Of a DNA stretch of 64,000 bases, positions 1 through 9,455 are shown piece by piece. A program made the translations under genes and the position numbers. The notes under the pieces are model-generated. The model had not been told where the DNA came from, ran no database searches, and saw nothing but the letters and a program-made list of their open reading frames with translations. The stretch comes from Candidatus Eubacterium faecigallinarum (lineage in GTDB: Bacteria; Bacillota; Clostridia; Oscillospirales; Acutalibacteraceae), in contig DXDN01000001.1 in assembly GCA_019115455.1 (NCBI GenBank), forward strand, positions 62,001-126,000. Direction: 5' to 3'. The first letter of the stretch is position 1. Each line of letters begins with the position of its first letter.

Positions 1-1122
1 ATGACCATCATCATTTGATGTTGCAGCTGTGTTTGCAGGAACAACTACATCTGAAGCAGCTGTGCCAGCATCGTAAGCCTGCTCGGAAACTGTAACGCCG
101 GCAGCGTTTACAAACTTAACTGTGTACTGATCTGCAGGAGCAGGTTCGTTAAAGATATTTGTTCCCATAAATGTGAATTTACGAGAACCAGGAGCTTCGG
201 TATCGCCCTCAGTGTTAGTACCAGGAATACGATAGTTATACGCATATGTGGTAATATCACCAGTCATGATACCATCATCACGGTGCGCAACATAAAGAGC
301 ACTTTCGAAGTTCGGATTAAGAGTATTGTCAGGGTCTCTTAATTCAAAATTAATGGGACCTTCGCCTGTGATCTTAAATACCCATGTATGCATGATGAGA
401 GTATTCTCATATGTATAACCTGTGCTCAGATCACCTGTGTTGGGATCAGCAAAATAATCATCATGTGTTGATGAAATATCTGTACCAGCAGTAGATGAAG
501 CAATTACATCTTCAAAATAATCATCTTTAATAGATGAAGGCTCAAGAGCTATGTTTATTTCTGGATAATATTTCATAGCTGACATGCTATCAAGGAAGGT
601 GTCACCACCAGCTGCGAAAGTACCGCCAACAGCTGCTGCTTCTGAAACAGTACCAAGAGCATAAGTCGTTACACGACCGCTTCTGTATGAATAATATCCA
701 GCAGGCTCAATATTGTCAGAAAATTTGATCTGAGTCTGTAAAGCATATACTGTATCAATGTTTTCAACTACTGAAGTTACTGTGAAATAGTCGCCTACAC
801 CGTAAGTAACATCTGACTCAGGTGCTGCATAGCCAAGCACTTCGGCTGCTTTTGCTGCTTTTTCAGCAGAAAGTGTAAGAGTTCCGGCTTCCTTATCATA
901 CTCAAGCGGAACATCATAAAGGCCACACATATCAAAAGTCTTACCAGCAGTTGCTGTATAATCCTGCCAGTCAGTAGCGTCATCTGCATGGAAAGTACCA
1001 AAATACAAATTAATATTTGGCTGATAGTCTCCAGCTGCAGCGAGAGCTGTGAATGGTACAGAAAATACTACCATAAGTACTGCAAGCAGAACTGCAATAG
1101 CCTTTTTAAATGATTTTTTCAT
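1..1122 (-). CDS. Secreted cohesin-like surface protein, C-terminus cut by window edge
   Basis: The reading frame stays open from the ATG at 1122 to the window edge, giving the first 374 residues. An AGGGAGAG ribosome site lies about 8 bases upstream of this ATG. Residues 1-30 form a Sec signal peptide (basic start, hydrophobic core, TALAAA cleavage region). Residues 105-140 (VGDYFTVTSVVENIDTVYAL) resemble the opening strands of a cohesin-type beta-sandwich, as in the next gene upstream. The last visible residues (YTVKFVNAAGVTVSEQAY) look like the start of a Listeria-Bacteroides type or MucBP-like surface repeat. It lies 60 bases after the cohesin-like/dockerin gene with no obvious terminator, so the two are probably co-transcribed. 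The cohesin assignment is an inference from pattern; secretion is well supported. What lies C-terminal, such as an anchor or dockerin, cannot be seen. Confidence 0.75.
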   Translation of the reverse strand, partial: MKKSFKKAIAVLLAVLMVVFSVPFTALAAAGDYQPNINLYFGTFHADDATDWQDYTATAGKTFDMCGLYDVPLEYDKEAGTLTLSAEKAAKAAEVLGYAAPESDVTYGVGDYFTVTSVVENIDTVYALQTQIKFSDNIEPAGYYSYRSGRVTTYALGTVSEAAAVGGTFAAGGDTFLDSMSAMKYYPEINIALEPSSIKDDYFEDVIASSTAGTDISSTHDDYFADPNTGDLSTGYTYENTLIMHTWVFKITGEGPINFELRDPDNTLNPNFESALYVAHRDDGIMTGDITTYAYNYRIPGTNTEGDTEAPGSRKFTFMGTNIFNEPAPADQYTVKFVNAAGVTVSEQAYDAGTAASDVVVPANTAATSNDDGH

Positions 1123-1182
1123 TTAAATTTTTCTCTCCCTGTTTAAGTAATTTTGTTATTCGATAACCTAAAACGTTTTATA

Positions 1183-2280
1183 TCAAAGTGTTAAATCATC
1201 ATATGCTACTGTTTTACCAAATATTCCGGAAAAAACAGCTGCATCAATTGCATTAACACCCTTGTCTGCATTCAAATCACAGTAGACATTATATTCCCCA
1301 CTAAAGGAACCGGAAAATACTGCAACATCAATAGCGTTGAATGCTCCGTCTTTGTTATAATCACAAATAACAATACCTACACTATCTAAAGTAACAACCG
1401 AATCAACGGCCTTGTCGGAGGATACCGTTAGGGTACCAGCTCTGTCAACAGTCGTTGAACCGCTAAAAGTGATAGTGTACTCTCCCACCGGAATATCCGG
1501 CAGGGTATAGAATCCGTTTTCGTCTGTTACGGCTTGGGCAATTATCAATCCATCTTTTTCAACTGTAACAGTTATACCGATAATTCCAGCCGTAGTGTTT
1601 GTTCCTGTGGTATCGGTAGCAATCAGTACCTGACCGTTTACCGTATACTCCGCTGTAATAACAGGAGTTACATCACAGGACATTGGGTAAAGGTTACCTG
1701 AGTAACCAGGGTACGAATCAACAAGTGCGTACTGGTCGCTAGTACTGTCGTTAAGGTCAACCTGTACAAACGTGTGATTCGGATCTTGATCTGCCGTGAT
1801 ATAATCAGCGGCATCACAATCTGACGCAAAGGTCATAGAAATGGTTGTCAGCACTTGACCGTCAGAAGAAATAGCCGTGCAATCATCATTGCCAGAAATA
1901 AATCCTGTGATGATTGTACTGTTTTCGTTCTTATACCCGATAGTGTGGAAAGGAAATGCCTCATCATCAGATATCGAGTATGACGGCGCTGAAGCCACAG
2001 TGACCATGCTGTCGTCATAAGTAGCCGTAATTTGTACGACTGCCAGGTTTTTAACACCTGAAATTACAAAACTAACATCGTATGTTCCCGCAGTCAGCTC
2101 ATTGCCGTCGACTAATTCGCCGTCCTGAGAAAACGTACAGTAAATTTCCGGAGATTCTGTACCAAGGGTTCCGGTTTCAGCATTTGAAACAATCGGAAGA
2201 CCGATGAAAATCGTCATAGCGATAACCAAAGCAAGAAAACCAGCAATGATACCGCTGCCGAATTTATATTTGGCTTTCAT
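1183..2280 (-). CDS. Secreted cohesin-like / Cna-B-like / dockerin protein
   Basis: 365 aa, ATG start with an AGAGGAGG site 8 bases upstream. Residues 1-34 are a signal peptide. Residues about 36-205 look like a cohesin-type beta-sandwich (YDVSFVISGVKNLAVVQITA, then YDDSMVTV). Residues about 214-305 are a carboxypeptidase-regulatory or Cna-B-like domain (DENGFYTLPDIPVGEYTITF). Residues 306-365 are a type I dockerin with two 12-residue calcium loops: D307-x-N309-x-D311...D318 and D335-x-N337-x-D339...D346. After each loop comes VFSGSF or VFSGIF instead of the usual LLKRYLL-like helix. Domain order and C-terminus closely match the 2051-aa neighbour. A protein carrying both a cohesin-like and a dockerin module could act as an adaptor in a surface complex, but cohesin identity is not proven from sequence alone. 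Confidence 0.85.
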   Translation of the reverse strand: MKAKYKFGSGIIAGFLALVIAMTIFIGLPIVSNAETGTLGTESPEIYCTFSQDGELVDGNELTAGTYDVSFVISGVKNLAVVQITATYDDSMVTVASAPSYSISDDEAFPFHTIGYKNENSTIITGFISGNDDCTAISSDGQVLTTISMTFASDCDAADYITADQDPNHTFVQVDLNDSTSDQYALVDSYPGYSGNLYPMSCDVTPVITAEYTVNGQVLIATDTTGTNTTAGIIGITVTVEKDGLIIAQAVTDENGFYTLPDIPVGEYTITFSGSTTVDRAGTLTVSSDKAVDSVVTLDSVGIVICDYNKDGAFNAIDVAVFSGSFSGEYNVYCDLNADKGVNAIDAAVFSGIFGKTVAYDDLTL

Positions 2281-2641
2281 TGGTCAGCCTCCTCTGCGGA
2301 ATAACTCCGCGACTTCTTTCTTTTACGATAAAATATATCGCAAATAAATACTTGCAAGTATTCATTTTACACGGGATTACCGTGGGACACTGTGCGCAAT
2401 TGCACACAAATGTTTCTTTATATTATCAGCTGAAATCAAATTGCTTGCCGCACATAAAACAAAACTTGTACGCATCAGTTTCTTCTTACTGTGTCAGAAT
2501 ACTTGTTATGTATTCGCACGGCTTGAATTTGTAAAAATATGTATCATATTTTATTTTCAGCGAATAACCAAATTTGAGCTACGGTATGACGCCCGAAGGC
2601 GCCATACCGCATTTGATGTGACTAAATTTTAAAATTAAATA
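2281..2641 (-). promoter_or_regulatory. Gene-free spacer with hairpin and palindromes
   Basis: The 361 bases between the two dockerin genes hold no convincing gene; short open frames on the plus strand lack ribosome sites and overlap palindromes. The stretch holds a UUCG-loop hairpin at 2582-2609 (as minus-strand RNA) and a cluster of palindromes at 2347-2408 upstream of the cohesin-like/dockerin gene. It probably contains the terminator or processing site of the giant gene and the promoter or operator of the next one. I could not pick a convincing -35/-10 pair. Confidence 0.5.
2582..2609 (-). other. UUCG-tetraloop RNA hairpin downstream of giant dockerin gene
   Basis: In minus-strand RNA the sequence folds as a 12-bp stem (arms 2598-2609 and 2582-2593) with one G-U pair, closed by a C(UUCG)G tetraloop, one of the most stable RNA loops known. 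Read on the plus strand the same site has an A-C mismatch and a CGAA loop, so the structure is adapted to the minus-strand transcript. No run of U follows it, so it is not a classic intrinsic terminator; mRNA stabilisation, processing or attenuation are possible roles. Confidence 0.6.
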
Positions 2642-5600
2642 TTAGTCGAGAGCTAACGGATCATAGGTAACTGTGTTGCCAAAGAATCCGGAGAATACAG
2701 CTGTATCGATAGCATTAACACTATTATCAGCGTTCAAATCACAGTAAACATTATATTCACCGCCAAATGAACCAGAGAATGTAGCTGCGTCAATTGCGTT
2801 AAAGCTTCCATCCATGTTGTAATCGCAGATTACAATCGGAACAATAGCACCGGTAACATCTGCTGTACCACTGAGAGTAACAGTTCTGTTAACAGTTGTT
2901 GTACCCTTGAAAGTAAGTTCTGTCGTACCAACAGGAACAGTTGCTGTAAATGAACCGTCCTCAGCTGATGTTGCAACAAGCTGATCGCCTGCATAAACAT
3001 CAATACCTACAATACCAGAAGTGTATGTTGTACCTGTCGTGTTAGTAGCAATCATAACTGTACCGCTAACAGTGATCTCGTTAGCAGGCTCCTCAACATC
3101 CTCTTCAAGAGCGATTTCAGCAGCCTGAAGAGCTGTATCAGTGTAATAGCAATCCGAAATCTGAGCGTCATAATCGCCGGCAGTCGGATTATAGTTTGCA
3201 ACATCCTTATGAGCATAAGAACCGTTGCCGAGCTGTGCCACTGCTACTGCATTGGCAAGAGCTTCTACATAAGCATTCCATGTCTCAGCTGAGTAAACGG
3301 TTTCGCCCTCGTTTACGAGAGTTCCGTCCTCAGACCAAGCACCGAACTTAGGCTCAACAGCTGATGCACCCTTAGTTACAACAGCAGGAGTAAGGAGCTC
3401 GCCGCTCTCTTCATCATAAGTTGCCTTGGTTGCTACGAGATTGTTATAAGTGTTGCCTGAAGCACATTCGATTTCAGCTTCAATCTGGTTGCCCTGGTAG
3501 CCGCGCTCTACAACCTTGCTCATATAGATGTTAAACAGACGAATGTACTCGTCGATCTGAACAGATGAGAGATTTGAAGTAACTGCTACGCTTGTAACCT
3601 CAATATTCTCATTTTCCATATAGCCGTTGTAATCGCCGAAGGAGATAGTATCTGTCTTAGTTACTGTCTGAGTTACAGGCTTACCGTCAGGTCCCATAGT
3701 TGTGTTGCCTTCGTCGTCGATAACAGCCTCGTCAACATTGTATGTAATGTCAATGCTGTACTGTGACTCAACTACCTTAGCAAGATCAACCATTGTGTTG
3801 TAAGTGAGAACGTCAAAGTTATTTGTGTTCATACCGTTTCTGACAAGTGAAATCTCGTCAAGAAGTTTAGCTGCAAGAGTTGTATCAATATGATCGTATA
3901 CATACTCAATAGCCCACTGGAGATAATCGTTAGCTCTTGTGTAAGCACCACGATACTCTGTTACGCCATCATTCGGAATAACCTGATATGATGACTGCGG
4001 AATTCTTACTACCCAGTCGTCTACATAACGTACGGAGTTGCCGTTTGCGTTATAGTGGTTAAACTGAATCTGGTTGTAAAGAAGATTGCCGTTTTCGTCA
4101 GTTGCCTGAACATCGGTATCCTTGTACCACGGGCTGTCATAGGTATCGAAATCCCATTCCTTAGTGTATGCAGCTGTGTTGGTGTAATAGTATTTACCAT
4201 CTTCACCAAGTGTTACAGGCACGCCTGCCGCATCCTTACCATCCTTTACATCAGCTGATGTAAGAGCTTCGTTAGAATAGATTGCGGATACAAACTCGCT
4301 GTCATAGTAATAAAGCTGGTCGGCTTCATTGAAGTATGCAGCGTTAAGAATGTCTGAAGGAATTTTATCCTCGTTGCCAGCGCCCAGTGGCTTGTAAGCC
4401 ATATCACCAGTTGCAGAAGCAGCCTGAGATGTTACAAACTGACGCTCTGTTGTATCGTTAAGCTCCATAGAAGACTCAGGAGTAATAGGTGTTGCAGAAA
4501 CTGCAAGAGCATTACTGATAGCCTCTTCTGCTACGGTAATTGTTTCAGGTGAATCGAAGTCAGAGTCCTTATAATTGTTAAGAACGTCTGTCATTTCGTC
4601 AATCTTGTCACTTACCGAATCATTAACGGTTGTATCGGCAACAACGAATTTCAGTGTTGCTGTTGTGCTGGCCTTATTGTGCCAGAAACAAATCTTTGAT
4701 TCGATCGGCTCTGTTGTACCCTGAACAGCAGTTGTTCCGTCATACTGAAGGAAACGCTGATATATTGAAGTGTTGTTACCTATTGAAGGATTGGAGTCTG
4801 TATTCAAATAGAATCCATCTATTGGACCTCTCATAGAGATCTGGAGAAGAACGTTGTGATAACCGTAATCTCCGCCCGGATCCTTCATATAAACATAATC
4901 GTAAAGGCCTCTGTCGTTCTTATGAGCGGCAGCGATAAGTCCCTTGTTGTATGCATCATCAAGAGTAAATGCAACGTGAGTTCTTGATACGAAATCAGCA
5001 GTCTGATCAGGATGCTCCTGATAGAACTGATTCTGTGCACTCTCAAGAGTACTCTGGTCAACGCCATTTGTCCAAGATGAACCACCGTCTGTTGAATAGT
5101 CATAAAGACCAATTCTAAGAAGGTCACCGGTCTGCTTATCAAATACCGGAATAGCATTTGCGCTGTTAACGCTTACATCTGAGCCAGTTCTGTCATCATG
5201 AACTGTTGCTTCATCATAGAAATAGAAACCATAAAGTGTCTTTGCAGCACCAAACAAACCGCCAACTTTTATGTTTCTAACTCTTACTGCATAGCTGTCA
5301 ATAGCAGAAAGGTTACCTGTCTCAAGAGTAATATACTCAGGATAGTTAACAATGAATCTGTTGTTGCTACCGGTATCACCGAACTGCTGTGTTGTAAATA
5401 CGCTGAAACCGTTTACAGTCTTAGTTTCATTAGCTGAATTTGATTCAAGTGATTCTGGGAATCTGTTAAGACCGTTTTCAATTCTGCTCTCAGGATATAC
5501 TGTCTCAGCCCATGAAACATCACTTGTCAGGTACTGGTATGTACGAGACTCAAGATTCTCATGAAGAACTGTGCCGTCCTTATCTGTGATATCGTAATTT

Positions 5601-8600
5601 ACAACGATAGCATAGGTGCAGCTATTTGAGCCGGCATCAGGTGAGAATACAGTAGTTGTATTGAGACTTACAGACTCACCGGGAGCAATAAGTCCGGCTG
5701 AAGGAGCAGCGATGGATGAGCCGCCTGTTGAACCGTCTGGCTTCTCAATAACAGCGCTGTTAATCTTCAGATAGTAACGTGAAAGCTGTACATTAGTGTC
5801 AGCCATGCCATCAATATAAGCAATGTTTACACCCTTACTGTTGTTGGTGAATGTTATTGATGAGTAGTTACTACTGCTGGCTGAGCAGGCAGTAAATGTC
5901 GGATCAGCAACATCAACGCTTGCCATTGAAAGAGAATGGTCTGCGATATCAGGAAGGATTTTAACAAAGCTATTTACTGATGTAAGTGCAAATACAAGAC
6001 CCGGAAGAAGTGTATCAGGATATGTTGCTACACCTGATCCGCCGAAGCCGGAAAATTCAATAAAGTTGTTAACAAGCTTCTGAACTGCACCTACATTGTC
6101 AGGACCTGTTCCGCCGAGAGCTTCCTTATGAAGAAGGTCATCAAACGGATGAGTTGATGCGGCATCCGGTACAGGATACCAAATCTGACCGTCGTAACGA
6201 GGTCCGAAGATACCGTTGAAGAGTTCTTTTACAAGCTCGTATGCGGTGTCAACGATTCTGTTAGTCTGAATGAGGTCAGAAGAAAAGATTGTAAGCAATC
6301 TGTAAATGAAGTTTGATACTCCGCAAAAACCTGAAGCGTGAACATCGGTATTATCTATATCAAGTACGCCGAGAACAACATCGTTCCAAATAAGATCCTC
6401 TGAATCGAAGTTGGCTTCACCCTTGCCCTGGAGTGTTCCAAGAACCGGAAGAAGGTCATTAGCTATATTATTAAAGTTAGTCCAGATGTCATTACCTGAA
6501 TTTACTTTGCTGTTACCGTTCTGGTCACATACGCCGAGAAGAGGAGCAATACCCATTGCATTACCGTCTATCTTCTCGTAGCTGTATTTGTCTGCATAGT
6601 AGCAAACTACAGAATTAAGGAGCTCAAGAAGTGTATTCTCATCATTAACTTCTCTGTCCTTAACACTCCATGCATTACCTGAAGAATCAGTTACCGGAAC
6701 ATAACCTTCCATTACATATGTAACAGCATCACGTGCCATCGGAAGGATGGTTCCCTCAAGTGTAGCATTGATAGAACCGTCAGCTGCTTTAGAAACAAGA
6801 ACATTGTAATCCTTGTTAGGAAGAATGTATGAGAGATACTCTCTCAGACATACAAAAGCAACTGCTTCTGCATCCTTGCAAGCATCCCAGTCAGCAGGAT
6901 GAATTATCTCATCAAGTCTGCCAGAACCAAGGTTTACATTGCCGATGCAAGCAATAAGAAGAGGAATCATTGCCTCTTCAAGGTTTGATTCTGCAAGAGC
7001 TGTGCCTTCGCCATTCTTGAGATAGAAACCGTTGAGGATATTCTGATCTGTTGTGTCAGCTACATACTGAACCATCTTGAGTGTGTTACCAACAAGAGTA
7101 GAAGTAATAGTTCTGACAGCTGAATCATCAATTGTGGCAAAGTCGCCTGTAGTTGTCATTGTCGGACGAGCTGTGTCGCCGGCAGTTTCAACATAAATGT
7201 TGTCGCTTTCAGGGAAAAGATCCTTAACAGCAGCGATGAGGCAATCGTTAAGTCCTGCTATAAGCGAAGAATATCCGCTGTAGTTTGTCTCAAAGAAAGC
7301 GTCAAGATTATCTGTTCCTGTCTGTCTCAGATAGAGGTTGATAGGACCTGTCTGAATGTCGAAATAGTAATCGGCAAGCGGGCTGTATCTGAGCTTATTG
7401 AACAGGGTTGTTGAATCAATATCTGACCAGTTTCCTGCTGCGTCCTCAGCAACAGTACGATCGTGAACAAGATTGTCTTTAACCCAACCAAGGAATTCTT
7501 CTGCAGATGTTGCCTCGTAATCAGCATAAACTGCATTTGCCCATGCCATTACATTTTCAGAAGAATACATTGTAGCAAGATCATCATCATTCCATGCGCC
7601 GACATTTTCGATATACCAGTAATAATAAGTATTATCAAAGTTGGAGCCGTGTCCGCGGTCTACATCATAATTAACGTGGATCAGCTTGATGGTGTCTTTA
7701 AGAACAGTGTTCCAAGCAATACCAAGAGCCTTGTATCCCAGTGAGAAAAGGCTGTCTGCAGAGCTGAGCTGAAGCTTCTGGTCTCCGTAAACGAAGAGGA
7801 GAACATTGCCTTCAAATCCTCTCTCTGTTGTATATACAAGATTAGGATCGTATCCGAGAGCGGATGCAGCTTCTTCATACTCTAAGCCATCTTTCTGCAT
7901 CTTTGCTTCTATAGCTTCAAGTCTTGTTGCAGAAGAAGTACCGTCAGGATATGTAACAAGCACGTTAATCTTATCCATGAGCTCGGTAGCCATTTTTTCC
8001 ATAAGAATGTCATCGAATACAAACGGAGTTGTACCATTCTTATAGTTTGTTATCTCTTCAGGAGTAAACCAGTCTGTGTAGTTGAAGAGTACTGACTGAA
8101 GAATATTATATGCAAAGTCTGCTCTTGCTTCATCAGCAGTAATGCCAAGCATTCCGCCGAGAAGATCATAAATATCAAGCGGGATTACACCGAGGGTGAA
8201 AGTACCGCGAAGGATATTTCCGAATATTACATCATTGTTGTCGTAAAGCAGTCCGAGAACACCTCTTACGATATCGCATGAAGAAGTGTTACTTCTTGAC
8301 ATTCCGTTAAGAGCGGAGAGGTCAAGATCAGGAAGGATACCAAGATCAACGCCGAAGGTTGTGGCAACATCAATAAGGCTGCCCTTAATAAGAGAATCAA
8401 CGCTGTTGATAGTCTCAATGAGTTCGTCAACACTGCCGAGCTTTACAGTAACAGACGTGAGGCTGATACCGATAATTTTAAGGTTAACCTGTCTGCTGTT
8501 AAGATCCCATTCAATTTCAAGAGGATCAAGACTGGCACTGTTTGCCGCAGCTGCGAGAGTAGGCTCAAGTTCCTTAAGTGCCGGAAGCATCTCGTCAGCA

Positions 8601-8797
8601 TAGTCAAGAAGCGCAGTGGCTACCTGTTCGTCTGAAAGAACACTCCAAGCCAGACTGTTGTACTCAACGTCATCATCATATCTGCCCTGAGTTGCACCGT
8701 AAGCGGAAATAACGCCTGTAAAACAAGTGAGCGCCATCACCACTGCGAGAAGCAACGCAAGCAGCTTATGAGAAAACTTTTTAGCTTTCGTTCTCAT
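2642..8797 (-). CDS. Giant secreted dockerin-domain protein (2051 aa)
   Basis: ATG at 8797 with AAGGAGGT upstream (long spacing of about 13). Residues 1-35 are a signal peptide (MRTKAKKFSHK, hydrophobic core, SAYGA). Residues about 40-1100 form a mostly helical, Leu/Asp/Asn-rich region that I cannot assign. Residues about 1150-1850 are of mixed, beta-rich composition and include tryptophan- and tyrosine-rich stretches. Residues about 1895-1990 are a Cna-B-like domain (GTVMIATNTTGTTYTSGIVG). The last 61 residues are a type I dockerin starting at C1991, with loops D-Y-N-M-D...D and D-L-N-A-D...D. The C-terminal ~150 residues are a near copy of the 365-aa neighbour. No glycoside hydrolase motif was recognised. 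It is probably carried on the cell surface by a cohesin partner. The divergent gene at 9609 encodes another giant of similar helical style, so the two may be distant relatives or partners. Confidence 0.85.
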   Translation of the reverse strand: MRTKAKKFSHKLLALLLAVVMALTCFTGVISAYGATQGRYDDDVEYNSLAWSVLSDEQVATALLDYADEMLPALKELEPTLAAAANSASLDPLEIEWDLNSRQVNLKIIGISLTSVTVKLGSVDELIETINSVDSLIKGSLIDVATTFGVDLGILPDLDLSALNGMSRSNTSSCDIVRGVLGLLYDNNDVIFGNILRGTFTLGVIPLDIYDLLGGMLGITADEARADFAYNILQSVLFNYTDWFTPEEITNYKNGTTPFVFDDILMEKMATELMDKINVLVTYPDGTSSATRLEAIEAKMQKDGLEYEEAASALGYDPNLVYTTERGFEGNVLLFVYGDQKLQLSSADSLFSLGYKALGIAWNTVLKDTIKLIHVNYDVDRGHGSNFDNTYYYWYIENVGAWNDDDLATMYSSENVMAWANAVYADYEATSAEEFLGWVKDNLVHDRTVAEDAAGNWSDIDSTTLFNKLRYSPLADYYFDIQTGPINLYLRQTGTDNLDAFFETNYSGYSSLIAGLNDCLIAAVKDLFPESDNIYVETAGDTARPTMTTTGDFATIDDSAVRTITSTLVGNTLKMVQYVADTTDQNILNGFYLKNGEGTALAESNLEEAMIPLLIACIGNVNLGSGRLDEIIHPADWDACKDAEAVAFVCLREYLSYILPNKDYNVLVSKAADGSINATLEGTILPMARDAVTYVMEGYVPVTDSSGNAWSVKDREVNDENTLLELLNSVVCYYADKYSYEKIDGNAMGIAPLLGVCDQNGNSKVNSGNDIWTNFNNIANDLLPVLGTLQGKGEANFDSEDLIWNDVVLGVLDIDNTDVHASGFCGVSNFIYRLLTIFSSDLIQTNRIVDTAYELVKELFNGIFGPRYDGQIWYPVPDAASTHPFDDLLHKEALGGTGPDNVGAVQKLVNNFIEFSGFGGSGVATYPDTLLPGLVFALTSVNSFVKILPDIADHSLSMASVDVADPTFTACSASSSNYSSITFTNNSKGVNIAYIDGMADTNVQLSRYYLKINSAVIEKPDGSTGGSSIAAPSAGLIAPGESVSLNTTTVFSPDAGSNSCTYAIVVNYDITDKDGTVLHENLESRTYQYLTSDVSWAETVYPESRIENGLNRFPESLESNSANETKTVNGFSVFTTQQFGDTGSNNRFIVNYPEYITLETGNLSAIDSYAVRVRNIKVGGLFGAAKTLYGFYFYDEATVHDDRTGSDVSVNSANAIPVFDKQTGDLLRIGLYDYSTDGGSSWTNGVDQSTLESAQNQFYQEHPDQTADFVSRTHVAFTLDDAYNKGLIAAAHKNDRGLYDYVYMKDPGGDYGYHNVLLQISMRGPIDGFYLNTDSNPSIGNNTSIYQRFLQYDGTTAVQGTTEPIESKICFWHNKASTTATLKFVVADTTVNDSVSDKIDEMTDVLNNYKDSDFDSPETITVAEEAISNALAVSATPITPESSMELNDTTERQFVTSQAASATGDMAYKPLGAGNEDKIPSDILNAAYFNEADQLYYYDSEFVSAIYSNEALTSADVKDGKDAAGVPVTLGEDGKYYYTNTAAYTKEWDFDTYDSPWYKDTDVQATDENGNLLYNQIQFNHYNANGNSVRYVDDWVVRIPQSSYQVIPNDGVTEYRGAYTRANDYLQWAIEYVYDHIDTTLAAKLLDEISLVRNGMNTNNFDVLTYNTMVDLAKVVESQYSIDITYNVDEAVIDDEGNTTMGPDGKPVTQTVTKTDTISFGDYNGYMENENIEVTSVAVTSNLSSVQIDEYIRLFNIYMSKVVERGYQGNQIEAEIECASGNTYNNLVATKATYDEESGELLTPAVVTKGASAVEPKFGAWSEDGTLVNEGETVYSAETWNAYVEALANAVAVAQLGNGSYAHKDVANYNPTAGDYDAQISDCYYTDTALQAAEIALEEDVEEPANEITVSGTVMIATNTTGTTYTSGIVGIDVYAGDQLVATSAEDGSFTATVPVGTTELTFKGTTTVNRTVTLSGTADVTGAIVPIVICDYNMDGSFNAIDAATFSGSFGGEYNVYCDLNADNSVNAIDTAVFSGFFGNTVTYDPLALD

Positions 8798-8829
8798 ATT
8801 TTGGTGTTTTACCTCCTTTTTATTCGTCC

Positions 8830-8857
8830 GCCGGATGAGAAAACTTTCTTAACCGGC
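8830..8857 (-). other. Leader hairpin ahead of giant dockerin gene
   Basis: GCCGG and CCGGC arms flank an inner TGAGAAA/TTTCTTA pairing with a 2-base loop. In the minus-strand transcript this stem lies about 10 bases before the AAGGAGGT ribosome site at 8810-8820, where it could tune translation or protect the 5' end. It does not resemble a riboswitch I know. Confidence 0.4.
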
Positions 8858-9096
8858 AAATTTAATAATGTGATAGATAAAGAGTCTAATTAGAGTATTA
8901 CGCCATAGACAATTTCTAAGTGAAAATAAACGCCTTACGTAATAGGCTCATGCACTTTTAAGCTGCTTAATCTCTGACCATCAGGCAATCTGAATTAGAT
9001 CAAGGTCACTCTGCCGATGAATATCAATAGATAAAGTATTCCATAGCAGCGCAACATAGCTAAAAAAAGGTGCACTAACCCTATAAACTCAAAATG

Positions 9097-9125
9097 ATTA
9101 TCCCACATTTTTAATAAAAAGTCAA
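9097..9125 (-). promoter_or_regulatory. Promoter for giant dockerin gene
   Basis: Read on the minus strand: TTGACT, 17 bases, GATAAT. It is the best sigma-A type match upstream of the gene starting at 8797 and implies a leader of about 290 bases. Confidence 0.5.
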
Positions 9126-9426
9126 CAAACAAAGGCAACTCAGCGGATTTTTGGCAAAATGTCTAAATTCGGGTTCACTTTTTAGATATATTTCACAAAA
9201 TATTAATTCTTTGTTTACAAATTCTATTCTGTTTTTTCGCATTTATTTTGCATTTATCGGGTTATTTTTTTGACTTATCGTGTGAAAAGTATCACAACTT
9301 TACAGTTTGTTTTTAATTGTAAATGTATTTAGCTTTACACAGTGAGGAAAATGTTCAAAATTGCTTTGTTTTGACCTTTACTATTCAAAAATCGTTAATA
9401 GAATATTTAAAGTTTTACAAAAAGTA

Positions 9427-9455
9427 TTGACTTATCTTGTATAATTTGTTATAAA
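9427..9455 (+). promoter_or_regulatory. Promoter for giant repeat protein gene
   Basis: TTGACT, 17 bases, TATAAA. Transcription would start near 9462 and leave a leader of about 145 bases before the ATG at 9609. Confidence 0.55.

Noticed and set aside
2280-2632. Plus-strand frames of 84 and 63 codons in the spacer between dockerin genes
   Set aside because: They lack ribosome sites, run across palindromes and hairpin arms, and have unusual Cys/Tyr-rich composition.
8286-8603. 105-codon frame antisense to the giant dockerin gene
   Set aside because: Ser/Arg/Leu-rich shadow of the Leu/Asp-rich coding strand.
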